Below, one piece after another: positions 10,801 through 20,649 of a stretch of DNA of 64,000 nt (the stretch's first letter is position 1; each line of letters opens with the position of its first letter). Source of the DNA: Macrostomum hystrix (lineage: Eukaryota > Platyhelminthes > Macrostomidae); assembly GCA_950097015.1 (NCBI GenBank), contig CATNEN010000033.1:4805001-4869000 (forward strand). Direction: 5' to 3'. The position numbers and the translations under genes were made by a program. Under the pieces are notes generated by a model that ran no database searches, had not been told where the DNA came from, and was given only the letters and a program-made list of their open reading frames with translations.

Positions 10801-12931
10801 CAGCGGCCTTGGCCGGGCGCGCGCCCAGTCTGATCGCTTTGTGCCTGCCTTCGGGCCCTCTGGCGCTGGCTACACCGGCAAGCGGGACGCCGACGCCTCC
10901 AACGAGGGCGCCGGTCAGCGGGCCGACAAGCGACCAGCGGCTGTAGGACCGTCCGGCGACTCCAATGCGGGATCGCCGCCGAAGAAAAAGAAGAAGCAGC
11001 ACCAGGAGGAGGATGAGGTAGGATTCATTGTGCGATCCGTTGTGGGACATTGGGATCAGTGAGTGTCTGTGTGGGGCATTGGGATCAGTGAGTGTCTGTG
11101 TGGTGCATTGGGATCAGTGAGTGTCTGTGTGGGGCATTGGGATCAGTGAGTGTCTGTGTGGTGCATTGGGATCAGTGAGTGTCTGTGTGGTGCATTGGGA
11201 TCAGTGAGTGTCTGTATGGTGCATTGGGATCAGTGAGTGTGTGGTGCATTGGGATCAGTGAGTGTCTGTGTGGTGCATTGGGATCAGTGAGTGTCTGTAT
11301 GGTGCATTGGGATCAGTGAGTGTCTGTGTGGTGCATTGGGATCAGTGAGTGTCTGTGTGGTGCATTGGGATCAGTGAGTGTCTGTGTGGTGCATTGGGAT
11401 CATCAGTGAGTGTCTGTATGGTGCATTGGGATCAGTGAGTGTCTGTGGGGCATTGGGATCAGTGAGTGTCTGTGTGGGGCATTGGGATCAGTGAGTGTCT
11501 GTATGGTGCATTGGGATCAGTGAGTGTCTGTGTGGTGCATTGGGATCAGTGAGTGTCTGTATGGTGCATTGGGATCAGTGAGTGTCTGTGTGGTGCATTG
11601 GGATCAGTGAGTGTCTGTATGGTGCATTGGGATCAGTGAGTGTCTGTGTGGGGCATTGTGATCAGTGAGTGTCTGTGTGGGGCATTGGGATCAGTGAGTG
11701 TCTGTGTGGTGCATTGGGATCAGTGAGTGTCTGTATGGTGCATTGGGATCAGTGAGTGTCTGTGTGGTGCATTGGGGTCAGTGAGTGTCTGTGTGGTGCA
11801 TTGGGATCAGTGAGTGTCTGTGTGGGGCATTGGGATCAGTGAGTGTCTGTGTGGTGCATTGGGATCAGTGAGTGTCTGTGTGGTGCATTGGGATCAGTGA
11901 GTGTCTGTGTGGTGCATTGGGATCAGTGAGTGTCTGTGTGGTGCATTGGGATCAGTGAGTGTCTGTATGGTGCATTGGGATCAGTGAGTGTCTGTGTGGT
12001 GCATTGGGATCAGTGAGTGTCTGTGTGGTGCATTGGGATCAGTGAGTGTCTGTGTGGGGCATTGGGATCAGTGAGTGTCTGTATGGTGCATTGGGATCAG
12101 TGAGTGTCTGTGTGGTGCATTGGGATCAGTGAGTGTCTGTATGGTGCATTGGGATCAGTGAGTGTCTGTGTGGGGCATTGTGATCAGTGAGTGTCTGTGT
12201 GGGGCATTGGGATCAGTGAGTGTCTGTGTGGTGCATTGGGATCAGTGAGTGTCTGTATGGTGCATTGGGATCAGTGAGTGTCTGTGTGGTGCATTGGGGT
12301 CAGTGAGTGTCTGTGTGGTGCATTGGGATCAGTGAGTGTCTGTGTGGGGCATTGGGATCAGTGAGTGTCTGTGTGGTGCATTGGGGTCAGTGAGTGTCTG
12401 TGTGGGGCATTGGGATCAGTGAGTGTCTGTGTGGTGCATTGGGATCAGTGAGTGTCTGTGTGGGACATTGTGATCAGTGATTGTCTGAGTGGGGCATTGG
12501 GATCAGTGAGTGTCTGTGTGGTGCATTGGGATCAGTGAGTGTCTGTGTGGGACATTGTGATCAGTGAGTGTCTGTGTGGGGCATTGGGATCAGTGAGTGT
12601 CTGTATGGTGCATTGGGATCAGTGAGTGTCTGTGTGGTGCATTGGGGTCAGTGAGTGTCTGTGTGGTGCATTGGGATCAGTGAGTGTCTGTGTGGTGCAT
12701 CGGGATCAGTCAGCTACTAACATCGCCCTGTCCATCCGCTCGCAGGTGGTTGTCAAGGAGGAGGAGCCAATGGAGGCGGCGTCCGCATCTGCAAAGAAGG
12801 GAAAGAAAAAGAAGCAGCAGCAGCAGCAGGTCGAGGAGGCGGAGCCGCAGGAGGAAGAAGCAGCTGCTGCGCCCCAGTCCGATAAGAAAAAGAAAAAGAA
12901 GGCCAGACAGTCCAGCGAGTCCATGGGCTGA
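7866..12931 (+). CDS. NOP58: NOP58, core protein of box C/D snoRNPs
   Basis: Four exons join in frame: 7866-8314, 8411-8654, 10265-11017 and 12746-12931, giving 543 residues. The first junction splits an Arg codon; the others are phase 0. The order matches the family: NOP5 N-terminal domain ([20 protein letters not shown]), the EPREMAAM-like segment and HSLSRYKLKF, coiled coil with [13 protein letters not shown] and YGWHFPEL, then the Nop domain with [16 protein letters not shown] and [16 protein letters not shown]. The tail is a lysine/glutamate-rich KKE region with glycine, lysine and glutamine runs. The protein binds box C/D snoRNAs with fibrillarin, NOP56 and the 15.5K protein in the nucleolus and guides 2'-O-methylation of rRNA. 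Length fits (human about 529). Intron 1 is 96 bp; introns 2 and 3 (1610 and 1728 bp) are nearly all minisatellite. Confidence 0.95.
8672..10240. repeat. Minisatellite in NOP58 intron 2, 32-bp unit
   Basis: About 49 copies of a 32-bp unit containing TGTAGCTATGACCCCACC and AGCCACTATGCG. The array starts about 18 bp after the 5' splice site and stops about 25 bp before the acceptor, so the intron is essentially the array. A distinctive TCACACC/GAACCC variant pair recurs near 9115 and 9628, about 16 units apart, which points to duplication of a block. Confidence 0.95.
11036..12700. repeat. Minisatellite in NOP58 intron 3, 29-bp unit
   Basis: About 57 copies of a 29-bp unit containing GTGCATTGGGATCA and GTGAGTGTCTGT. 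It begins about 20 bp after the 5' splice site. Every unit carries GTGAGT, a good 5' splice site match. A rare CATTGTGATC variant next to identical neighbours recurs near 11650 and 12172, suggesting a ~522 bp block duplication. Confidence 0.95.
12715..12721 (+). promoter_or_regulatory. Candidate branch site of NOP58 intron 3
   Basis: TACTAAC, an exact match to the strongest branch-site consensus, 25 nt before the AG at 12744-12745 and outside the array. Confidence 0.55.
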
Positions 12932-13254
12932 GCAATGCGAGTCTGCTATCTTCTGTCCAGTTACAATTGCTCCTTGCTTTTATCTGATTGTCTCTCTTAC
13001 TAATTATCTGCTGCTCGTTAGATTTGATCCCGTCTGTCAACTGTTAGGACAAATTAAACATGGATTTGCAGGAGGTTTGCAACTAGCTTTGCTTGTCAGC
13101 CTGTTTAGTTTTTCTTCCCATTTATCTTGAAGCATTTTGGCCATCGCGCATCTCAGTGCCTGTTTTCAAGGGCCAAGCTTGAAATTGCGCTGCGTGTTCT
13201 ACTGCAGTTAGTCCTGACTGTTTAGGCTAGCATTTGTGACCGGTGTACAGACTG

Positions 13255-13260
13255 AATAAA
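13255..13260 (+). promoter_or_regulatory. NOP58 poly(A) signal
   Basis: AATAAA 324 nt after the stop codon; a second AATAAA lies at 13334-13339. Either could end the transcript. Confidence 0.55.
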
Positions 13261-13399
13261 TCCATAACCCCTTGCATGGTCGGCCGAAGCACAGCCGCCG
13301 ATTGTCGGCATTTGTTGATTAAGAAAATTCAGGAATAAAAACGGTAGATTGCTTGACTTTCTGTTTAATCTATTTTATTCTATCAGTAAAATTCACAAA

Positions 13400-14755
13400 A
13401 TCCCCATTTGTCATCCTCCCCTTTCTCAAATCCTCAATTTCTGTGTTTCTCGCTGTCAGATCCTGAATTTCTCTCTTTTACTTTCTGACCTACTCAATTT
13501 CTCCCTTCCAATTCCTCAAATCCATAATTTGTCCTTTCCACTTCTCAAATCCCCAATTTCTCCCTTCTGATTCCTCAAATCCCCAATTTCTCCCTTCTGA
13601 TTCCTCAAATCCCCAATTTCTCCCTTCCAATTCCTCAAATCCCTAATTTGTCCTTTCCACTTCTCAAATCCCCAATTTCTCCCTTCTGATTCCTCGAATC
13701 CCCAATTTCTCCCTTCCAATTCCTCAAATCCCAAATTTGTCCTTTCCACTTCTCAAATCCCCAATTTCTCCCTTCTGATTCCTCGAATCCCCAATTTCTC
13801 CCATCCGATTCCTCAAATCCCCAACTTTTCCCTTCCGGTTCCTCAAATCCCTAATTTATCCCTTCCGCTTCCTCAAATCCCTAATTTCTCCCTTCCACTT
13901 CCTCAAATCCCTAATTTCTCCCTTCCACTTCCTCAAATCCCTAATTTCTCCCTTCCGATTCCTCAAATCCCCGAATTTCTCCCATCCGATTCCTCAAATC
14001 CCCAACTTTTCCCTTCCGGTTCCTCAAATCCCTAATTTATCCCTTCCGCTTCCTCAAATCCCTAATTTCTCCCTTCCACTTCCTCAAATCCCTAATTTCT
14101 CCCTTCCGATTCCTCAAATCCCTAATTTCTCCCCTCCACTTCCTCAAATCCCTAATTTCTCCCTTCCACTTCCTCAAATCCCTAATTTCTCCCTTCCGAT
14201 TCCTCAAATCCCTAATTTCTCCCCTCCACTTCCTCAAATCCCTAATTTCTCCCCTCCACTTCCTCAAATCCCTAATTTCTCCCTTCCACTTCCTCAAATC
14301 CCTAATTTCTCCCTTCCGATTCCTCAAATCCCCAACTTCTCCCCTCCGCTTCCTCATACCCCTAATTTCTCCCTTCCACTTCCTCAAATCCCTAATTTCT
14401 CCCTTCCGATTCCTCAAATCCCCGAATTTCTCCCATCCGATTCCTCAAATCCCCAACTTTTCCCTTCCGGTTCCTCAAATCCCTAATTTATCCCTTCCGC
14501 TTCCTTAAATCCCCAATTTCTCCCTTCTGATTTCCTCAAATCCCTAATTTATCCCTTCCGCTTACTTAAATCCCCAATTTCTCCCTTCTTATTTCCTCAA
14601 ATCCCTAATTTATCCCTTCCGCTTACTTAAATCCCCAATTTCTCCCTTCTTATTTCCTCAAATCCCTAATTTATCCCTTCCGCTTCCTTAAATCCCCAAT
14701 TTCTCCCTTCTGATTTCCTCAAATCCCTAGTTTTTCTTTCCACTTCCTAAAATCC
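13400..14755. repeat. Minisatellite, ~30-bp unit
   Basis: About 45 copies of a pyrimidine-rich unit containing CTCAAATCCCTAATTTCTCC and CTTCC followed by GATTC or ACTTC. Sub-blocks recur (the CCCCGAATTTC variant near 13970 and 14420). It starts just downstream of the NOP58 poly(A) signals. Confidence 0.95.
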
Positions 14756-15191
14756 TCAAATTTGACAGTCATACGTATTCTCAGATCCTAGGGCAGTCTC
14801 ATCTAGCATCAGGGAGCCGCCTATAGTTAAACCCGCGTTCTGCCGGCCTACAATGCTCATGCAGTACCATGGACACATTACAAGCAAACTTATATCCTAA
14901 TGATCAGGGCCAGATAAAAAAGTTAATCTTGTTAAAACAAACGGGGGTGGCAAGCGAAAAATGCTTTACGTTTAAAATGCCGGAAATTTTTGAGAAAATC
15001 AACTCGTTTTCCACATTTAACAGGCTGCTGAAATAAAAAGTGCGGCTAAAAAAACTCGTAATGCTCTACTGCTATTCTTACTCCGAAGAAGTAGTACTGC
15101 ACAAAACTGATTAGATAAGGCGAGAGTAGCACTGAGACTATGCGCACGGTCTGTGGAAACTAAACTGGTTGAAACAGGCCTGCAAACTGTG
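14756..15191. other. Spacer without gene
   Basis: No exon or repeat recognised; it forms the 5' flank of the tRNA gene. Confidence 0.5.
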
Positions 15192-15265
15192 GGTCGTGTA
15201 GCTCAGTTGGTTAGAGCGTCGTGCTGATAACGCGAAGGTCGAGGGTTCGAGCCCCTCCCCGACCA
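15192..15265 (+). tRNA. tRNA-Ile (anticodon GAT)
   Basis: A 74-nt cloverleaf. Acceptor GGTCGTG pairs with CCCGACC except for one T-C mismatch at pair 6; D arm GCTC/GAGC; anticodon stem TCGTG/CGCGA with loop CTGATAA (anticodon at 15226-15228); perfect T stem GAGGG/CCCTC with loop TTCGAGC; discriminator A. A TTTTT run at 15270 is a pol III terminator. The body matches eukaryotic tRNA-Ile, but the usual nuclear isoacceptors are AAT and TAT, so GAT is notable. Confidence 0.9.
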
Positions 15266-15539
15266 GTCATTTTTGCTTTCTATCCGTACACAGGCTTTGT
15301 AAATTTTTATATTCGTCGCCAAATTAACTCATTAAAGGACGCCATCTTCAACAGAATTTTATGAACTGTAAATTGTCAATGACTTAAACACTGAATCTGC
15401 TCAAAAAGCTAGAATACTTGATCGATTTAGAACACTTACTAATTTACTAACACGATACTAGAACACTTATTTGTAGGCTGATGTCTTTCACCTATGTCAC
15501 CACCTATGCTTTTCGGATATTTTAAAGAACAAACAAAAC

Positions 15540-18410
15540 TGTTAGCCCACTCAAGCTGACCAGATTGCGCAAGTGTTGTGCAAGACAGCAAAGCAAGACT
15601 CGGTCTCGAGTCAATCTGCTGTTTTTGGCTGCATTTCTTGGTGGAATTTTTGCCACTAACAAGCGCGTGTCGAGTTTCCTGAAATTCCCATAGCACCCGT
15701 GGGCCGTTGTTTTTTATATCAGTTTCCAGAAATTGTGTCAGATTCCATGCAGTCTGAGGGACATGCTCTGGTATCCAAAGTCAGTCTGGAGTCTAACGTT
15801 ACAGTGGGGCCGAACAATTAGCATTATTATCCCAGCTTTGTTTGCATAGCCCAGATCCCGTCTGCCCAAGGTGCGCAGGTCTTGTTCAATCCGAAACAAA
15901 AGAAGCATTTTGTCTGTCTGGTCAGGCGTTCGGTTACATTTCAAAACTGTTGAATGCAGACTGGCAGTCACTGCAGCTGTAGCACTGGCTTGTCACTGCT
16001 GTATCAGACTGTCTCTCTGGCTAATCTCCTGTGTAACAATTTAACAATTCTCTTTCACCTGACTTCAGTTTCTCCCCGGACTTGCTGCACACTTGTTTAT
16101 TCCTATCCCTCTCCTCTCTAAAGATTTTGACTGGAAAGTTTTGCGCGACAAAAAGTTATACATTTTCTGTGTTTTATGTCTCAGTCTTTGTTTACGATCT
16201 AAAGCTCAGCTGTGACGCAAGCCGCAGTTTGCGCGAATTTCAGAGTGTCGCAGATCCGCAAACAGAGCTTTCTGTTTGATTGCTTTCGCTCGCAGACCCC
16301 GAGTTGATGAATTGCGAAATAAGTCAAGCCAGCTGGAGACTGGGGGTCGAAGGAGAGCGACTGGAGATAGGGGCGTGTCTCAGCCCACTGCTGCAAGCTG
16401 CTTCAAACAATGAGACTTGAAAGCCAAGCAGAACAGGTTCATAAGGCGAGGAGGCGACAGCGCGAAGGACCACTTCAAACTCCGCTTCACACTTTCTCTC
16501 TCCACTCTCAAGTCTTTGTTGCACCTCCAGTTCTCATCGATGCCCAACTGGATTCCACACCAGCTCAGCTGTGAATTTTTGTTGCCATGCGGAATGCAAA
16601 CAACGATAATCAAGAAATATGAAGTGTTTGGCAATAAAACACGAGATAGGGAGAAGCGTGTGCCTTACTCTGGATGCAACAGTTTGACTTTGCTCACAGA
16701 AATTTGAGGAGATAAGGAAAGCCGGGAAAAAATGGAGCAAAAAAACACTGTTGCCATACGAATTCTGGCCTCTAAATCGGAATTTGATGGTTTATCATTT
16801 TCCCTTTCTGAGAATAATTCAATAATAATATAATAATGCATAGTCATATCACAATGACATTTACTATCTTAAAACTGCAATCAAAAGGTTTTCCCATTCA
16901 CAGTCACCCTCATATACTACCTCGTATTATACTTTTACTCACCACACAAGGTCTCACTGTTACGCTGCTGATGTTACGACCGATTTGTTTTTAACTTTCT
17001 TTGCTGTTCAAAGGAGTGCACAACTGCTCGTTCTGGCATCGTTTGATGGCAGTAGGACAAGCATTTTGATGTGCCTCTGCTCCAGAATTCAGAAAATGAG
17101 TCTCATTTAATCGAAACTCGCCTTGAATTTCCTAATTCTGCTTTCAATCAACTTCGGCTGCTGCAGGCCAGTAGAATTCGTCAAACAAAAACCTGACACT
17201 TCCCGAGTTTCACAAAAAACTGAACCAAAAACAGACCAGTAGGCGATGTTCAATTCAATTTTCAGTTTGCAAGCATGGGTATTTTCATTCACTGTGTATT
17301 TGGTTTATAACATTACAGTGGCGTACAATAAGTCAGTACTAGTGCATGTTCGCCATACTTCGGCTTTGACTTTGTTCAGCTGACTTCAACAATCAGCTAT
17401 GTGCTCCGAGTCTTTGTGCTTTGTTGCTGTTGTGATCCGAGTCTTTGTGCTTTGTTGCTGTTGTGATCCGAGTCGTTCTAACTGAACTGCCGGACTTGCC
17501 AGTCGGATCAGGCAGTTTGAACTGCTTTCTCGGCCCATCAGCCGGGCTGCAACCGCTGGGTCGCTTCCGCTGAGGAAGTAGGTCTGCAGAAGGGAGAGGA
17601 TCGAGTTGTTGGTATGAAGCAATTGTGCTTCCTCTTCTCATTTGTACTTATCCGCTCATCCACTGCCCTTTCCTGATCATCATCCGCCCCTACCGCTCAT
17701 CCTCCGCCCCTACCGCTCCTCCTCCGGCCCTACCGCTCATACTCCGCCCCTTCCGCTCATCCTCCGCCCCTACCGCTCATCATCCGCCCCTACCGCTCAG
17801 CCTCTGTCCCTTTCTGCTATTTCCGGCCCTTTCCCCGCTTGTCCTGAACAATTTTGCCTTTCTCCTGTCTTTCGCTACCTGTCGAGCTGCTCCATTCCGA
17901 CTCACCGGAGATTCTCGTCTGCACCAGCTCTCCAACTTCGGCCCTGTCTGGCTGCTTCATCGGCTTCTGCGGCAGTTGTCTGGCTGAATAGAATGCTGGC
18001 ACCTCAGTGGCGGGCACCAGCCTGCATCTCTGGCTGACTTGCTGACTGTGTCCGCTCGAACTGCGGATTCCACAGCGGTTCTGGACTCGACGGCTGTCCA
18101 GCTGGATTGCCGCGGACAGCGCCAGACGGGCTCGATGAGCCGCTTGCGAAGGGCCACCGATGCTTCTGCTGTCGCTCCTGCAGCAAAAGCTAATAAGCAC
18201 TGCTCGCTTCGGCTCCACGTTATGGCCTTTCATAATATCTAATTTTAGTATTCCTGAGTTACTGCTGAAGGCACGCGGCCGATCTATCAGCTAGTCTTGA
18301 ATTTTGAATCCTGTATAAAATCTCTTGCCTCCTGACTGCACTCTGCTTTATTGGCGAAAATTCTCAGCGCAACCCGGGCTGTACTGAAGTCCGCTCGAAT
18401 CCTATTGGCT
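15540..18410 (+). repeat. ~3 kb direct repeat, copy 1
   Basis: A 2871-bp segment repeated with only scattered differences at 36759-39799 in the same orientation, 21.2 kb away. It starts TGTTAGCCC in both copies and stays alignable to CCTATTGGCT, after which the flanks diverge. No protein-coding signal is shared: the open frames inside are short and unrelated to any family I know. A TATA box, TGTATAAAATC, lies about 95 bp before the right end. No target duplication is visible and the right end lacks the CA of an LTR. Confidence 0.9.
17655..17810. repeat. Minisatellite inside repeat copy 1, ~20-bp unit
   Basis: About six to seven units like CCTCCGCCCCTACCGCTCAT. Copy 2 has about twice as many, which accounts for most of the length difference between the two 3 kb copies. 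Confidence 0.85.
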
Positions 18411-18658
18411 GTCAATACGAGATCATCATCCGAGTTTTGTCGCTAACTTCTGAATCAGTTTAGATTCTCACTACTCAATAGTGAGGAAAGTAGTCTCATC
18501 GAGTTCTTACAAGTATTTGTTATGGAAATACTTTTTTACATTCAGCCATGAAAGCTCGACGCGTTGGTGAAGTTTTAAGAATCTTCGAAGAATCTCTCGT
18601 GCCCAATTAGAGGCGAACGTGTGTCATGACCAATATTCTTACCAAATCATTATGGATC

Positions 18659-18748
18659 GAGCTTCTAAAAAGTCCAATCCTTGGTTTCTGTATGGATTAC
18701 TCTAGTCCGGTAAGACAGGCAGGCAATTATTAAAAAACGTGACAATGC
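18659..18748 (+). repeat. ~90-bp dispersed direct repeat, copy 1
   Basis: Shares GGTTTCTGTATGGATTACTC followed by TAGTCCGGTAAGACAG with 19479-19568. The CCG|GTAAGA inside resembles a 5' splice site. The origin is unknown; the two copies flank an 0.8 kb block that contains a palindrome and a SINE. Confidence 0.75.
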
Positions 18749-18876
18749 CACTATACTATAGCCACTATAGACATAGGCCACTATAGACATTGTCCAAAAG
18801 CGTGACAATGTCTCTGCATACTCCCTGATGGCTGCTTGCTCGGATGAGAACTGAGTGCATTAAAATCAGTTTATAT

Positions 18877-18942
18877 CACAGATAATATATAATATATATT
18901 ATATATTAATATATAATATATAACAGTTATATATTATCTGTG
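18877..18942. repeat. AT-rich palindrome
   Basis: CACAGATAATATATAA on the left pairs with TTATATATTATCTGTG on the right, with an AT-only centre. It could be a small foldback element or an unstable cruciform sequence. Confidence 0.75.
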
Positions 18943-19110
18943 GTTTATATCCAATTTTGCAAGCACCGTAATATACCTAGATATGTTAATGTAGCAATCG
19001 CAGGTCACTTATTTTTATGCTTTGTTCATTGTATTTTATTGTTTCTTCATTTTAATTTTGTAACTTCTGGTCGTTTTTTATTTTTTTTATTTCTTTTTAT
19101 ATTGCCACGA

Positions 19111-19322
19111 AGGCTTTAGCCTAGCGGGTGTTGTAGCAAAATGGAGCATTCACTCGGCTATTTAATGGGTGCAATAATTTATAGTTGGGTATTTGTTGGT
19201 GAGTACGGAGTCAGCTTTGCCCAGTCCATGGACTGAACAACCATCCACAGCCTTCAGACGTGCCGCGCAACAGCTTGACTGCGCTGTCGGCTGCACCTGG
19301 GCTAATTAGGGCAGGTGTAATC
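19111..19322 (+). mobile_element. SINE, degenerate copy
   Basis: Aligns with the fuller SINE at 57473-57770: the TTTAGCCTAG head, the AAATGGGT centre, and a long tail block starting CAGTCCATGGACTGAAC and ending GGGCAGGTGTAAT. Much of the tRNA-related head, including the B box, is missing, so this copy is probably dead. Confidence 0.75.
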
Positions 19323-19478
19323 AATCGTTTTTTTGTTTCTTAACGAAGCACGCCACCAGCAGATGCCTGCACAGCTGTGGCTTGCATTTGCCGTGAGTTG
19401 TAGCTTGGAACTGTACACGTAGAACTTCGACTGTCTAAACCTAGTCAAACTATAAGAAAATGAGTTTCTTCAATATGG

Positions 19479-19568
19479 AGCCTCTAAAAACTCCAATCCC
19501 GGGTTTCTGTATGGATTACTCTAGTCCGGTAAGACAGACAGGCAATGATTAAAAAGGGTGACAACGTG
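19479..19568 (+). repeat. ~90-bp dispersed direct repeat, copy 2
   Basis: Second copy of the 18659-18748 sequence, same strand. An open frame beginning MEPLKTPIPGFCMDYSSP runs up to its GTAAGA, but the other copy lacks that start codon in the same frame, so coding is unproven. Confidence 0.7.
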
Positions 19569-20146
19569 TAATAGGCCTCTAAAATATTTTTTTACAATTT
19601 AAATTTACGCAAATAACAATTTGTTATAATCCAAGGAATATTTTCCTAGTATTTGTGAACTAGTTCCTAGCAAACAAGTTAGATAAAAAATCAAGGCTTA
19701 AAATTAAACAAGTTAGATTTCAAGCCTTGATTAGGCTAACAGAGAAAAAAATGTTGGAGATAGCCCAGTGCATATTTATATTTACCTTAGTGCAACTCGT
19801 AAACTGTTTAAAAAAAGAGAGCAAGCGCTTACGCAAAAAATCATAAGAAATAAAACAAAGTACGAAACTAAGAGAAACAATGACAAGCAAAATAACTTTA
19901 ACGCTCTTGTTTTCTGTAGATAAAGAAAGTTTTTTACACAAAAAGACTTAAAATAGCAAAATAGCTTTTTCGTTGACTTGTTTAGATCACTAGATCTGAT
20001 AAATGCAACTTAATAAGAGCAATTAGTTAACTCGGTAAATGACTCGCTTTTGATTGGTCCGCGGCATATCATAGGAAGAGGATGCCAGCTGAGTCACTAA
20101 GCCGTGAGCTTAGAAAGCTTGGCAGACTGTAACGTTCAATGTGCAT
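19569..20146. other. AT-rich 3' flank of the zinc-finger gene
   Basis: No gene recognised; may contain the 3'UTR of the minus-strand zinc-finger gene, but no AATAAA was seen close to its stop. Confidence 0.45.
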
Positions 20147-20626
20147 TTAGAAACAGTTAAATGGCGTCTCATTTAAGTGACGGCGAGCGTGCGCCACGAG
20201 ATTGGACTTTCGACTGAAGCACCGTGTACAGACCTCGCATCTGAAAGGCTTCTCGCCAGAGTGAACACGAAAGTGAGCCGTGAGGTTGGACTTTCGGCTG
20301 AAGCCCTGGCCGCATTCGTCACAAATGAAGGCTTTCTCGCCTGAATGAATGCGAAAGTGAGCCGTGAGGTTGGACTTTCGGCTGAAGCCCTGGCCGCATT
20401 CGTCACAAATGAAGGCTTTCTCGCCATTGCCATGTATGTTAAGCTTCAATATTTGGCTGTAGCACTGAACATAATCCTCTGTTTTGAGTGGTTCCTCATT
20501 CTCACCACAACAAGCAGGAAAATGCAATGCGAGCTCAGACTTTTTATTGAAACCTTGACTGCATGTTTCACACTTATAGGGTTGGTCAACCAATTCAATA
20601 CAGGTAAGGGCAGTATGACTGGACAT
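20147..20626 (-). CDS. C2H2 zinc-finger protein, small
   Basis: A 159-residue frame. Finger 1 (YKCETCSQGF... about residues 17-40) ends in a cysteine instead of the second histidine and is degenerate. After a ~30-residue linker come three regular C2H2 fingers: two nearly identical FICDECGQGFSRKSNLTAH fingers, then FRCEVCTRCFSRKSNLVAH. They are joined by HSGEK linkers like the TGEKP linker of DNA-binding fingers. A fifth finger is cut short at ETPFNCF and stop. The two identical fingers are an 84-bp direct duplication in the DNA. A CCAG acceptor-like sequence sits three bases before the ATG, so a 5' leader exon or trans-splicing is likely. Presumed nuclear DNA binding; target unknown. Confidence 0.8.
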   Translation of the reverse strand: MSSHTALTCIELVDQPYKCETCSQGFNKKSELALHFPACCGENEEPLKTEDYVQCYSQILKLNIHGNGEKAFICDECGQGFSRKSNLTAHFRIHSGEKAFICDECGQGFSRKSNLTAHFRVHSGEKPFRCEVCTRCFSRKSNLVAHARRHLNETPFNCF

Positions 20627-20649
20627 TGTCTGGAATTATCAGTAGAGGT

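Noticed and set aside
17625..18037. Ser/Pro-rich frames in the 3 kb repeat
   Set aside because: Driven by the 20-bp repeat; length and sequence are not conserved in copy 2.
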